DNA of 64,000 nucleotides from Chlorogloea sp. CCALA 695 (GTDB taxonomy: Bacteria > Cyanobacteriota > Cyanobacteriia > Cyanobacteriales > Chroococcidiopsidaceae), in contig NZ_PVWN01000007.1 in the NCBI RefSeq assembly GCF_003003885.1, positions 1 to 64,000 on the forward strand. Direction: 5' to 3'. This document shows, piece by piece, positions 55,068 through 63,604 of the stretch. The notes beneath the pieces were generated by a model that made no database searches, was not told the origin of the DNA, and worked only from the letters and a program-made list of their open reading frames with translations. Made by a program: the position numbers and the translations under genes. The stretch's first letter is position 1; every line of letters starts with the position of its first letter.

Positions 55068-56546
55068 CTACTGGGGTGTAAGTTCAATAATTTTCACTGT
55101 TTCCCGCACGTCGAGACTGATTTTATTGTCAGTAATTGTCGTCCCCACTAAGTCCATATCCCCAGCATCATTAATTGTGTAAGTTAAAGCTGTACTTATA
55201 GGCGTGTTTAGGGTAATTGTCGTAGGCATAGCTGGCGAATTTATTTCTCTAGTGGGAGTAGTGCTAATATCGCCATTAGAAATTTCATGCCAGATTACTA
55301 AAAAGAACTTACCGTGACTCTTTTGTAGTAATAAACTATGTACAAACTTTGTTCTGTTGTATCCTGCTGGTGGAGTAACGGTAATTGAATAGTCTAATAC
55401 CCCTGGTACAAAATTAGCGCCGGGTTCTTTGAGGACGCTAATTAAATTTTGCAATGCTTTGTAAGCAGGTTTTGCACTTAGATCGTTACGTAGTAACCCA
55501 AAGTTAGCCTCTGCGTTGTTAGGATTATTCCACTGATTGACAAACTCGTAAGAGCAAGTGCGGGGAATACCTTTGCGAAAATATTCTAGGAATAACCGAG
55601 GCATATATTGACCATGTGCCTTTTCGGAAATACCTCTATAAAGGTTAGTCGTAGAATACCCGGTTTCCGTAGATACCATTGGTTTTGAACCAAAGGGTTG
55701 CCCGTATACATCAAAAATATACGGATTTTCGTCAATATTTAACGAAGGAAAATTACCTTGCCAGTAGTATTTAGCGATCGTCGCGTAGCTGTAGGGGTTA
55801 TTGAAGGGATTACCACCAAAGGGATAAGAGTGCATATTACCCCAATCGACCACCGTACTCAAGTCGCCCAACGGTGACTTATTGCCGTAACTATAAGTAC
55901 GCCCTAAAGAAGGGCCAATAATTTTAGTCCCGACGGTAACTGGGTCGCTTTTTAAGGCGGAATAAGTATCTTTGGTAAGACTACGCACGTAAGGTATCCA
56001 GTACAAGGGCGAACTTGGATTGTTATTTACTTTTTCTGTGTCGCCGGGATGCCAGTAAAAATTATTGTAGGTAAGATCGATTTCGTTACTTATTTCTACC
56101 GCGTCAATGGCATTTGTCCCGACTTTATTTTTTACAAAGTCATTGATATAGTAAGCCGGACTTGATACCCAGTAAGAGTTATTAGGTGCAACTCCACTAT
56201 TGGGGTTCATTATATAGGTGGTTTTAATTCCTACTGATGCCAAATCTTTCATCCGCGCGATCGCATTACCGCTACTGCCGCCATCTCGGACATGACGTAT
56301 CCCCAGTTGTAGCAGTTTTTGCTTCACTTCATCGTAATTATTCTTATAAGGAGTATTTTCATGATCCCAGTGAGTATTTACACACATACTTTCTACAAAG
56401 TCATCAGCACTTTTTGCTGGGACTGTAAGCGCGAAAGCCGAGCCAGTCATACCTTGTACAAATGGCGTTCCGGCGCTCACCAGTAAAGTGCTAGTAAATA
56501 ATGTTAGCCGTTTGATATGTTTACGTAGTCTTTGCTGTATTTTCAT
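55068..56546 (-). CDS. Secreted glycoside-hydrolase-like protein (paralogue 1)
   Basis: This protein has 492 residues with an N-terminal signal peptide (about 1-38, LTLFTSTLLVSAGTPF). The main domain looks like a clan-A (beta/alpha)8 barrel. QLGIRHVRDGGSSGN is an early strand, DAVEISNEIDLTYN carries the likely acid/base Glu after Asn, and PMVSTETGYSTT carries the likely nucleophile Glu. WGNMHSYPFGG and YEFVNQWNNPNN fit barrel strands. The C-terminal 110 residues look like a beta-sandwich. I cannot assign a GH family with certainty (GH39/GH5-like is possible). It is a close paralogue of the gene at 57093. Confidence 0.75.
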   Translation of the reverse strand: MKIQQRLRKHIKRLTLFTSTLLVSAGTPFVQGMTGSAFALTVPAKSADDFVESMCVNTHWDHENTPYKNNYDEVKQKLLQLGIRHVRDGGSSGNAIARMKDLASVGIKTTYIMNPNSGVAPNNSYWVSSPAYYINDFVKNKVGTNAIDAVEISNEIDLTYNNFYWHPGDTEKVNNNPSSPLYWIPYVRSLTKDTYSALKSDPVTVGTKIIGPSLGRTYSYGNKSPLGDLSTVVDWGNMHSYPFGGNPFNNPYSYATIAKYYWQGNFPSLNIDENPYIFDVYGQPFGSKPMVSTETGYSTTNLYRGISEKAHGQYMPRLFLEYFRKGIPRTCSYEFVNQWNNPNNAEANFGLLRNDLSAKPAYKALQNLISVLKEPGANFVPGVLDYSITVTPPAGYNRTKFVHSLLLQKSHGKFFLVIWHEISNGDISTTPTREINSPAMPTTITLNTPISTALTYTINDAGDMDLVGTTITDNKISLDVRETVKIIELTPQ

Positions 56547-57092
56547 TTTGTCGCTTTATTTTGGATCGCTAGTAAACCGCTTGCCGAAAAGCAATAAATA
56601 AAAATATTTACTGCCGCAAAAAGACAGATGCAAATAGGGCTTAGTAAGTTGTATTTCTAATATTTAGAAACACAACTTTTATCGATTTGTCCAAAAAACT
56701 AACTCTTGTTGGTTTAGTGCTAAATCAAACAAGCTAATATTTTCCCCCTTTTAAAATTAAACGGGTTCATAAATAATGTGACACACAAATAATGTTTTTT
56801 CAGTATTTATACGTAGGTTTGCTGAATCTTTATAGTTAAATAGCGATGAATTTAACAACAGTTGCTTTTACAACCTACGTGTAATGCTTTTACAGTTTAT
56901 TTTGGTTTCCGCAATTTCATGAAGAAAATATAAAGCTTACTAAGGCAACTCTCTTTTAACCTCAAAATAGAGTTAAAAATCCTACGTTCATTATTTACAA
57001 TAATTCCCGCCGAGCAAATTTATGAATAGCTCGACGGGAATATATCAATTAGCCTTTAGTCAAAACTTGCCAGCAGTATAAGGTGAGTACTT
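56547..57092. other. Intergenic region between glycosidase-like paralogues
   Basis: These 546 AT-rich bases hold no gene. They hold the promoter of the downstream paralogue on the minus strand and the terminator of the upstream one (57002-57040). CTTGTTGGTTTAG at 56704 has a partial complement at 56720-56732. Confidence 0.5.
57002..57040 (-). terminator. Terminator of glycosidase-like paralogue 2
   Basis: ATTCCCG-C-CGAGC (57002-57014) pairs with GCTCG-A-CGGGAAT (57028-57040), with one mismatch. It lies about 50 bases beyond the stop of the gene at 57093 on the minus strand. Confidence 0.7.
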
Positions 57093-58574
57093 TTAGGGTG
57101 TAAGTTTGAGGATAGTAACTTTGTCAGTGACATTAACACTGACAGTTTTATTGCTAATGGCAACAGATGATTCTGTTCTATTACCAGCATCATCCCAGGT
57201 AGAAAGCGTAGCACTACGAATGGGAGTAGTTAAAGTTACTTTGGTGGGCATGGCTGGAGGAGTGATAGTCCGGGCTGGCGTGACGGTGATATCATTATTA
57301 GAAATTTCGTGCCAAAGTACTAAGTAAAATGTACCCGTCGCTTTTTGTAGCAATGTGCTATGTACGTACTGAGTCCGGTTGTATCCTGTAGGTGGAGTCA
57401 CAGTTAGCGTATAGTCTAAAGCTGTAGGAGTAAAAGTTTTCGCGTTAGTAGCAGGATCTTTCAAGCTGCCGAGCAAGTTTTTCAAAGCAGTATAAGCTGG
57501 CTTTGGAGTCAGATCGTTACGCAACAAACCAAAATTAGCTTCAGAATTGCTAGGCTGGTTCCACTCATTGAGAAACTCATAGGAGCAAGTGCGAACAATA
57601 CCTTTGCGGAAGTACTCTAAAAATAGACGTGGCATATATTTACCGTGGACAGTTTCGGAAACTCCTCTGGCAGTGCTAGTCGTGTAGTAGCCTGTTTCTG
57701 TAGCTGCTATTGGTTTAGAACCAAAGGGCCCACCATATACATCGAAAATATAAGGGTTTTCGTCGATATTGACGGATGGAAAGTTGCCATCATAATAATA
57801 TTTGGCAAGAGTATTGTAGGCAAAAGGATTATTAAAAGGGTTGCCACCAAAAGGATAAGAGTGGACATTGCCCCAATCGACAACGCTACTCAAGTCTCCT
57901 AAAGGTGATTTGTTGCCATAATTATAAGTGCGCCCCAAGGAAGGAGCAATCACTGTAATACCTGCGGTGGCTGGATCGCTTTTTAGAGCATTCCATGTAT
58001 CTTTTGTAAGGCTACGAATGTAGGAAACCCAGTATAGAGGAGATGCGGAGTTATTGTTTAATTTGGCAGTATCGCCTTTATGCCAGTAATACTGGCCGTA
58101 ATTAAAATCGATTTCGTTTGCTATTTCTACGGCATCAACTACATTTGTCCCAATTTTATTTTTGATTAGGTCATTAATTTGGTAGTACGTTCCATTAACC
58201 CAGTAAGAAGAATCTGGTGCGACTCCTGCCGTAGGACTCATAATATAAGTAGTTTTAATTCCTGCGGCGGCTAAATCTTTGAACCTGTCAATCACATAGC
58301 TTTGTGTCCCACCATCACGAATATGACCGACCCCTAGCTCTACTAATTTTTGTTTGACAGTATTATATTGGCTGCCATAAGGAGTATCACCATAACCAAA
58401 ATGTGTATTAACACAGACGCTATCGGTAAAAGAGTCAGCACGTTTTGCTGTTACTGAAACAGCTTGAGCGGAGGGTATTGCTCCGGCAATAATTGGTAGT
58501 ATATTAGAAGCAGTTAGCGTAGTTGCGACTAAGGCTAATTTGATTAATTTGTTGAGTTTATTCTGGGATTGCAT
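57093..58574 (-). CDS. Secreted glycoside-hydrolase-like protein (paralogue 2)
   Basis: This protein has 493 residues. It has the same architecture as its neighbour: signal peptide (about 1-38, LALVATTLTASNILPIIAGA), a barrel with ELGVGHIRDGGTQSYVIDRF, DAVEIANEIDFNYG (likely acid/base Glu) and PIAATETGYYTT (likely nucleophile Glu), and a C-terminal beta-rich domain. Identity with paralogue 1 is high throughout the barrel (for example PLGDLSSVVDWGNVHSYPFG), lower at both ends. The two are tandem, 546 bases apart. An outside carbohydrate, such as the cell's own exopolysaccharide, is a plausible substrate, but that is inference. Confidence 0.75.
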   Translation of the reverse strand: MQSQNKLNKLIKLALVATTLTASNILPIIAGAIPSAQAVSVTAKRADSFTDSVCVNTHFGYGDTPYGSQYNTVKQKLVELGVGHIRDGGTQSYVIDRFKDLAAAGIKTTYIMSPTAGVAPDSSYWVNGTYYQINDLIKNKIGTNVVDAVEIANEIDFNYGQYYWHKGDTAKLNNNSASPLYWVSYIRSLTKDTWNALKSDPATAGITVIAPSLGRTYNYGNKSPLGDLSSVVDWGNVHSYPFGGNPFNNPFAYNTLAKYYYDGNFPSVNIDENPYIFDVYGGPFGSKPIAATETGYYTTSTARGVSETVHGKYMPRLFLEYFRKGIVRTCSYEFLNEWNQPSNSEANFGLLRNDLTPKPAYTALKNLLGSLKDPATNAKTFTPTALDYTLTVTPPTGYNRTQYVHSTLLQKATGTFYLVLWHEISNNDITVTPARTITPPAMPTKVTLTTPIRSATLSTWDDAGNRTESSVAISNKTVSVNVTDKVTILKLTP

Positions 58575-59755
58575 TTGCTTGTACCTGTATGTATGAAATA
58601 AATGTATTGGTCTAAATAAAAACAGCAGACTGTACGCTACGGTTGCAGATGTATTGCATCCAGTAGGAAAATTAAATTCTTGAGTTTAAGCCTCTTAACC
58701 GATTAAGTAAACAGCTTTGTTAGTATTGCGGACTAAGTAAAAGTTGCTGAAAAAGTTTAAGAGGTTTTTTATTGATTTAACTTAGTGTTAGTAAAATTAA
58801 ACTAATAATGTGTAACGGCATAAAGGCATTAATAATTCCTGTGAGGGGAACGATTAAATACTATTAAAATGTAAGTAGCTGACCAGATATTAGCTGCATG
58901 AAAGCTTTACAAAACCGACCTACTTCATAAAGATAATGCAATTATTGATACTAACAAAGCGAGATTTTACTGATTTATTTCAGATTAAAAATTGAGTTTT
59001 AGCTAGATAGCCGCATATATACTAGAAGTGAAATTACGGTGTTTATAAAAAAGTTGCTAGGCAATCAAGGTTAAAAGCTTAAATAATACGTTTCTAGCCA
59101 AGTTTGAGTGCCAGATTACCTAATATAAATCCCTAGTTTGATTTTCGAGTCTACAACGCTAAGTTGGTTGCCTTATCTAAATAAATTAGGATCTAATGCA
59201 AAAAATAAGACCAAGTTTAGAGAATAAGTCAGTACATATACTGGCGTTGAGGTTCTCAACTAATGGTTGTGAAAAAATCCTTTAAATAACCGATCGCGCG
59301 TTTGAGCCGCTAAAATTATCGCAATCGTCTCTATATACACTATTTTTCAAGTATTGAGAAGATAATTCTCTAGTCTCATTTCTACAGGTTTTTCAATTGT
59401 CACTACTTTAAGTCGGACGCGAATTATTGCCCAACACTTAGTAAAAAACTATGGCATGACTAGATTTTGTCGCAATATCCGTACTACGGATATTACAGTT
59501 TTAGAGCTAGAAATATTGTACTGTTTCTTAAACTTTGCTCTCCACACCCGTTGCTTGCTTAGAAGCAACCCAACCACCGTAATCGGAAATATCCAACCTA
59601 GTTCAAGTTAGTATTGTTCGACTAATTTTCGTGGGTAGAGCAGTGATGAACACTTATTTTTATTTCTGTATCTATTGTAACAAAAGACTTGCAACATTAT
59701 CAGTCATCAGGAAATTTAATAAAGCTAAAAGTTGCTCTACTCGACAATTTTCCTT
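58575..59755. other. Gene-poor region
   Basis: Over 1.1 kb of AT-rich sequence has no convincing gene. It contains the promoter of the glycosidase-like gene at the left end and a 21-base interrupted palindrome (AATATCCGTA-C-TACGGATATT, 59474-59494). An open frame near 59367-59611 lacks a start or recognisable product. Confidence 0.5.
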
Positions 59756-59902
59756 ATCGATACTTATACCGGAAAAATAGCAGGTGTGGGGGCGTTAGCA
59801 ACGGGATCTCACATTGATACTGTTCCTGTTACTGGTCATTATGACGGGGTGCTAAGAGTCCTTGCAGGGATTGAAATGGTACGCATGATAAGATCCCATT
59901 AG
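59756..59902 (+). pseudogene. Fragment of an M20-family amidohydrolase (carbamoylase/allantoate hydrolase type)
   Basis: Reading in frame from about 59756 gives TGKIAGVGALATGSHIDTVP, then TGHYDGVLRVLAGIEMVR, then a stop at 59900-59902. The GSHIDTV...G.YDGVLGVL motif holds the metal ligands of Zn-dependent amidohydrolases (HyuC/AmaB type), normally about 400 residues. Only this middle piece remains. There is no start codon or ribosome-binding site. Confidence 0.75.
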
Positions 59903-60015
59903 AGCATCCCATTGAAGAATATTTAGCAAAAGTTGGCGGCGATTGGTCGAAGATAGCGACGGCTAAACGTAATCCGGGAGAGCATCGAATTTATCCAACT
60001 AATCAGATTTATTAA
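59902..60015 (+). pseudogene. Coding-like fragment, unassigned
   Basis: In a different frame from the preceding fragment, 59902-60015 reads EHPIEEYLAKVGGDWSKIAT, then AKRNPGEHRIYPTNQIY and a stop. It looks like the C-terminus of a gene, but I cannot name the family. It adjoins the amidohydrolase fragment directly, consistent with a deletion that fused remnants. Confidence 0.35.
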
Positions 60016-60025
60016 TTTTGTTTTT

Positions 60026-60053
60026 GTAGAGACGCTGCAATGCAACGTCTTAC
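60026..60053. repeat. Short palindromic dispersed repeat, copy 1
   Basis: GTAGAGACGCTGCAATGCAA then CGTCTTAC forms a short hairpin, repeated on the other side of the tRNA at 60252-60280. This AGAGACG...CGTCTCT element is typical of cyanobacterial intergenic regions. Confidence 0.7.
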
Positions 60054-60059
60054 TTAAAA

Positions 60060-60133
60060 TCGGAACGTTGGGATTTGAACCCAAGACCTCCACTACCCCA
60101 AAGTGGCGCGCTACCAAGCTGCGCTACGCCCCG
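60060..60133 (-). tRNA. trnP-GGG: tRNA-Pro (anticodon GGG)
   Basis: On the minus strand, a 74-base cloverleaf reads CGGGGCGTAGCGCAGCTTGG onwards. The D-arm is GCGC...GCGC, the anticodon arm is CCACT-TTGGGGT-AGTGG with anticodon GGG, the T-arm is TTGGG-TTCAAAT-CCCAA, and the acceptor is CGGGGCG/CGTTCCG with two G-T pairs and discriminator A. CCA is not encoded. The opposing small ORF over it is not a gene. Confidence 0.93.
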
Positions 60134-60251
60134 TCTCAGAAAAATAATACTAACACAAATAGAGATTAAAAACAAATCTACTAAAAAAATTGCCCAGTGA
60201 TGTTGACCAATTTGGGATAAACATGATCAAGGCGCGATCTACAAACCAATG

Positions 60252-60280
60252 CTAGAGACGTTGCATTGCATCGTCTCTAC
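60252..60280. repeat. Short palindromic dispersed repeat, copy 2
   Basis: CTAGAGACGTTGCATTGCAT then CGTCTCTAC contains TAGAGACG/CGTCTCTA as a perfect 8-bp stem. It lies just after the DUF1818 gene's stop and may double as its terminator. Confidence 0.7.
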
Positions 60281-60286
60281 TAAAAT

Positions 60287-60649
60287 CTATACTTGCATTT
60301 GCGCCGCTTGCAATAAGCCCATAACTGCGCCTTCGTGCCAGCAACCTTCGGCGCAACGTCCAGTTAAAAGAATAAAGCGCAAACTGTAGCTATGAGCATA
60401 ACCAGAGACTTCTAGCCAAATTAAATTACTCTCAGCTTCACAAGTAATTTTTTCTTCATCCATGAGTTCGCTACTTAGCTGGCTCATAGTTTCGGCTAAT
60501 TGCACTGACAAGCGGCAAAAATCGTGCAACTCTGATTCTGTAAGTTCAATTGCCCAATCATCTGTACCTACTAACCCTTTAAACTCGACAGCTTCTTGAG
60601 GATCCCAACCAATCCGCCAACCATTTCCAGTTTTAATTACGCGCTCCAT
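60287..60649 (-). CDS. DUF1818-family protein
   Basis: This 120-residue soluble protein belongs to a family confined to cyanobacteria and chloroplast-bearing relatives. It opens MERVIKTGNGWRIGWDPQEA, then GLVGTDDWAIELTESELHDF and LTGRCAEGCWHEGAVMGLLQ. Its function is unknown. The start codon overlaps the pyruvate kinase stop by one base (TAATG), so the two are translationally coupled. Confidence 0.88.
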   Translation of the reverse strand: MERVIKTGNGWRIGWDPQEAVEFKGLVGTDDWAIELTESELHDFCRLSVQLAETMSQLSSELMDEEKITCEAESNLIWLEVSGYAHSYSLRFILLTGRCAEGCWHEGAVMGLLQAAQMQV

Positions 60650-62445
60650 TAACTATTTTTTACTGTGCCAGAGTAAATTAAACCTCTCTGCATATCTAAA
60701 GTTAAAATTGTGCCATCTCGAATTACTTGAGTTGCTTGTTTTACGCCCACAATTACCGGAACACCAAGACGCAAACCAATAATTGCCGCATGACTTGTCA
60801 TACTCTCATCTTCAGTGACGATCGCCGCCGCTTTGCGAATCGCCTCAATAAAATCTGCACTGGTGCGCGGTACTACTAATATTTCGCCATGATTGAAGTT
60901 ACCTACATCCATAGCAGTATGAGCTACTCTAGCGCGACCGTTTACCAAACCTAAACCAAGTCCAACACCTTGACCAAGTACAGAGGTTACTATTTCTACC
61001 TTAATTAAATCTGTTGAGCCTGCTACTCCTTGCAGCGCCCCCGCACTCATAACGACCAAATCGCCCTCAAATAGCAATTGTTTTTCTTGAGCTACATTAA
61101 TCGCCGCTTGAAAAGTTTGCCCCGCCGAAGGTAAATCTAATACTAATAAAGGTTTTACTCCCCAAACTAGCTGTAGTTGTCTGGCTACATCTACGTGAGG
61201 CGTTACAGCCAAAATTGGGTTGCGGGGACGAAATTTAGAAACATTACGAGCCGTAGAACCCGTTTTAGTTAAAGTCATGATTGCCGCAGCGTCTAGTTGT
61301 TCGGCAATTTGCCCTACCGCTTGACTAATAGCATTGGGAATCGATTGGCGAGTGTCTTTAAGGTTGGCATTAATAGCAGCTAAGGCGGGTTCTTGCTCAA
61401 TTCTCACGGCAATCCGTGCCATTGTGGCTACAGCTTCTACAGGGTGTTTGCCTACTGCCGTCTCGTTTGAGAGCATGACGGCATCTGTTCCATCTAAAAT
61501 CGCATTGGCTACATCAGACACTTCGGCGCGAGTTGGACGGGGGCTACTAACCATGCTATCGAGCATCTGAGTTGCAGTGATAATCGGAATACCTAGCCGA
61601 TTTGCCGTAGCAATCAGCCGCTTTTGCAAGATGGGTACATCTTCAGCAGGTAATTCTACTCCTAAGTCACCTCTTGCCACCATTACCCCATCACTGAGGG
61701 CTAAAATTGCCTCCATTTGCTCAATTGCTTCATGCTTTTCAATTTTGACAATTACGGGGACTTGCTTCCCGGCGTTAGAAATTAGTTCTTTGATTTCTAG
61801 TACGTCTTGGGGATTGCGAACAAAAGATAAAGCGATCCAATCTACACCTTGATCTAAACCAAAAATCAAATCTTCTCGGTCTTTGTCAGTTAGCGCCTTA
61901 ATTGATAAATAAACTCCTGGAAAGTTGACCCCTTTGTTGTTCGATAAGGTTCCACCAACGACAACCCGACAGTGCAAGTTTTTGTTCGGGCGATCTATTT
62001 CTTCGACCCGCATCTCTACGCGCCCATCGTCAAGCAAAATTGCCGCGCCACAAGGTACTTCATCGGCTAAAAGATTATAAGTTACACAACTAATACTTTG
62101 AGTGCCAAGTATATAATTGCTAGTTAAGGTGAATAGGTCGCCTTTATTTAGTTCTATAGAACCCTTTTCAAACTTACCTAAACGAATTTTTGGCCCTTGC
62201 AAGTCTTGCAGAATGCCTACAGGCTGATTTAATTCAAAGGCAATTTGCCGAATTAAACGCACACTCCGTTGATGATCGGCATGAGTACCGTGAGAAAAGT
62301 TAAGCCTAAGAGTAGTTGCACCTGCCTCTATGATTGCTTTTAGCACTTCTGGGCTACTGGTGGCAGGCCCGATTGTAGCGACAATTTTTGTCCGACGTTG
62401 AGAATCTCTTGGTTGCATGGAGCCTAATTTTGTAAAAAGGGACAA
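60649..62445 (-). CDS. pyk: Pyruvate kinase with C-terminal PEP-utiliser domain
   Basis: This enzyme converts PEP and ADP to pyruvate and ATP. It has 598 residues, longer than the usual 470. The core has KIVATIGPATSSPEVLKAII, TLRLNFSHGTHADHQRSVRL, IVKIEKHEAIEQMEAILALS and IITATQMLDSMVSSPRPTRA. The extra C-terminal domain has MTSHAAIIGLRLGVPVIVGV, the mobile PEP-synthase-like module seen in some bacterial kinases. The catalytic Lys, Arg and Glu positions are intact. It is followed by the coupled DUF1818 gene. Confidence 0.94.
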   Translation of the reverse strand: MSLFTKLGSMQPRDSQRRTKIVATIGPATSSPEVLKAIIEAGATTLRLNFSHGTHADHQRSVRLIRQIAFELNQPVGILQDLQGPKIRLGKFEKGSIELNKGDLFTLTSNYILGTQSISCVTYNLLADEVPCGAAILLDDGRVEMRVEEIDRPNKNLHCRVVVGGTLSNNKGVNFPGVYLSIKALTDKDREDLIFGLDQGVDWIALSFVRNPQDVLEIKELISNAGKQVPVIVKIEKHEAIEQMEAILALSDGVMVARGDLGVELPAEDVPILQKRLIATANRLGIPIITATQMLDSMVSSPRPTRAEVSDVANAILDGTDAVMLSNETAVGKHPVEAVATMARIAVRIEQEPALAAINANLKDTRQSIPNAISQAVGQIAEQLDAAAIMTLTKTGSTARNVSKFRPRNPILAVTPHVDVARQLQLVWGVKPLLVLDLPSAGQTFQAAINVAQEKQLLFEGDLVVMSAGALQGVAGSTDLIKVEIVTSVLGQGVGLGLGLVNGRARVAHTAMDVGNFNHGEILVVPRTSADFIEAIRKAAAIVTEDESMTSHAAIIGLRLGVPVIVGVKQATQVIRDGTILTLDMQRGLIYSGTVKNS

Positions 62446-62679
62446 GGGCAGATAAAAGGGCTAAGGCAAATTTTATTTAACTTTGGTTTTTCTTTACTGC
62501 CGTCAAAGCTTGCTTGCAGCCTTACTGTAATGTGTTTTGTGCCATTTTGCTCCGCAATTATATCGTCATTAGGCTACGTCTATAGAGATAACAAGGGTGA
62601 CTTGTACGAAACAAAACTTTATCATCTTAATTAGGTCTACTATTTAGTAGGTGAAAATTAATTATTCAAGGAGTCAACG

Positions 62680-63600
62680 ATGCTAATGTCGGAGGCAAAG
62701 AAGCCACTGACAACTGTTCCTAGGGAGTTTCTCAGCCCTCCAGGCGATCGCAACCCTACTTTAGCAATGTTTGTAGCGGCAATTAGCGCGATCGCACTAT
62801 CCAATTTTGGTTACTGGCTTTGGGAATGGCCTCACTGGTGTTGTTTTATAACTAATACGATTTCTCTACATATTTGCGGCACGGTAATTCATGATGCGTG
62901 TCATAAATCTGCCCACCGTAACCCGTTGGTTAATTCTATTTTGGGTCATGGTAGCGCCTTGCTACTCGCTTTTGCTTTCCCGGTATTTACGCGGGTACAT
63001 TTGCAGCATCACGCCAATGTCAACGATCCAGAAAACGATCCCGATCATTTTGTCTCTACCGCCGGGCCTTTATGGCTAATTCCCGTGCGGTTTTTGTACC
63101 ATGAAATATTTTTCTTTAAACGTCAACTTTGGCAAAAACAAGAATTATGGGAATGGTTTTTTAGTCGCGCCCTAGTGGCATTTATTTTCTACATCTCGAT
63201 TCAATACCACTTTTTGGGCTATATTCTCAATTTTTGGTTTATTCCTACGGCTATAGTAGGTTTGGCTTTGGGGTTCTTTTTTGATTATTTGCCTCATCGT
63301 CCCCATCAAGAACGCGATCGCTGGAAAAATGCCAGAGTTTACCCCGGTAAAGTTCTCAATATTTTAATCATGGGGCAGAACTACCACTTAATTCATCATT
63401 TATGGCCCTCTATTCCTTGGTACAACTATCAAAATGCTTATTATGCCACTAAGCCGCTTTTAGATGCTAAAGGTTGCTACCAAACTTCTGGGTTGCTGCA
63501 ACAAAGAGACTTTTGGAGCTTTATTTACGATATTTTTATTGGTATTCACCCCCACAAAAAAGCCGTAACCCTAGAGCAAAAAGAGGTTGCACCACAATAA
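62680..63600 (+). CDS. crtR: Beta-carotene hydroxylase CrtR
   Basis: This 306-residue membrane-bound di-iron oxygenase makes zeaxanthin from beta-carotene. AAGGAG eight bases before ATG 62680 fixes the start. His boxes are HDACHKSAH, HLQHHANVNDPENDPDHF, LPHRPHQERDRW and NYHLIHHLWPSIPWYNY, the complete set for a desaturase-like hydroxylase. Membrane helices surround residues 28-45, 84-102 and 168-215. The protein is of normal length. It stands alone between pyk and the chorismate mutase gene. Confidence 0.93.
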   Translation: MLMSEAKKPLTTVPREFLSPPGDRNPTLAMFVAAISAIALSNFGYWLWEWPHWCCFITNTISLHICGTVIHDACHKSAHRNPLVNSILGHGSALLLAFAFPVFTRVHLQHHANVNDPENDPDHFVSTAGPLWLIPVRFLYHEIFFFKRQLWQKQELWEWFFSRALVAFIFYISIQYHFLGYILNFWFIPTAIVGLALGFFFDYLPHRPHQERDRWKNARVYPGKVLNILIMGQNYHLIHHLWPSIPWYNYQNAYYATKPLLDAKGCYQTSGLLQQRDFWSFIYDIFIGIHPHKKAVTLEQKEVAPQ

Positions 63601-63604
63601 GGGA

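Noticed and set aside
59367-59611. Open frame of about 80 codons left of the amidohydrolase fragment
   Set aside because: No start codon near its beginning, no similarity recognised and no ribosome-binding site.
59923-60117. Minus-strand 64-codon frame
   Set aside because: It overlaps the tRNA-Pro gene on the same strand and its start lies within the tRNA.
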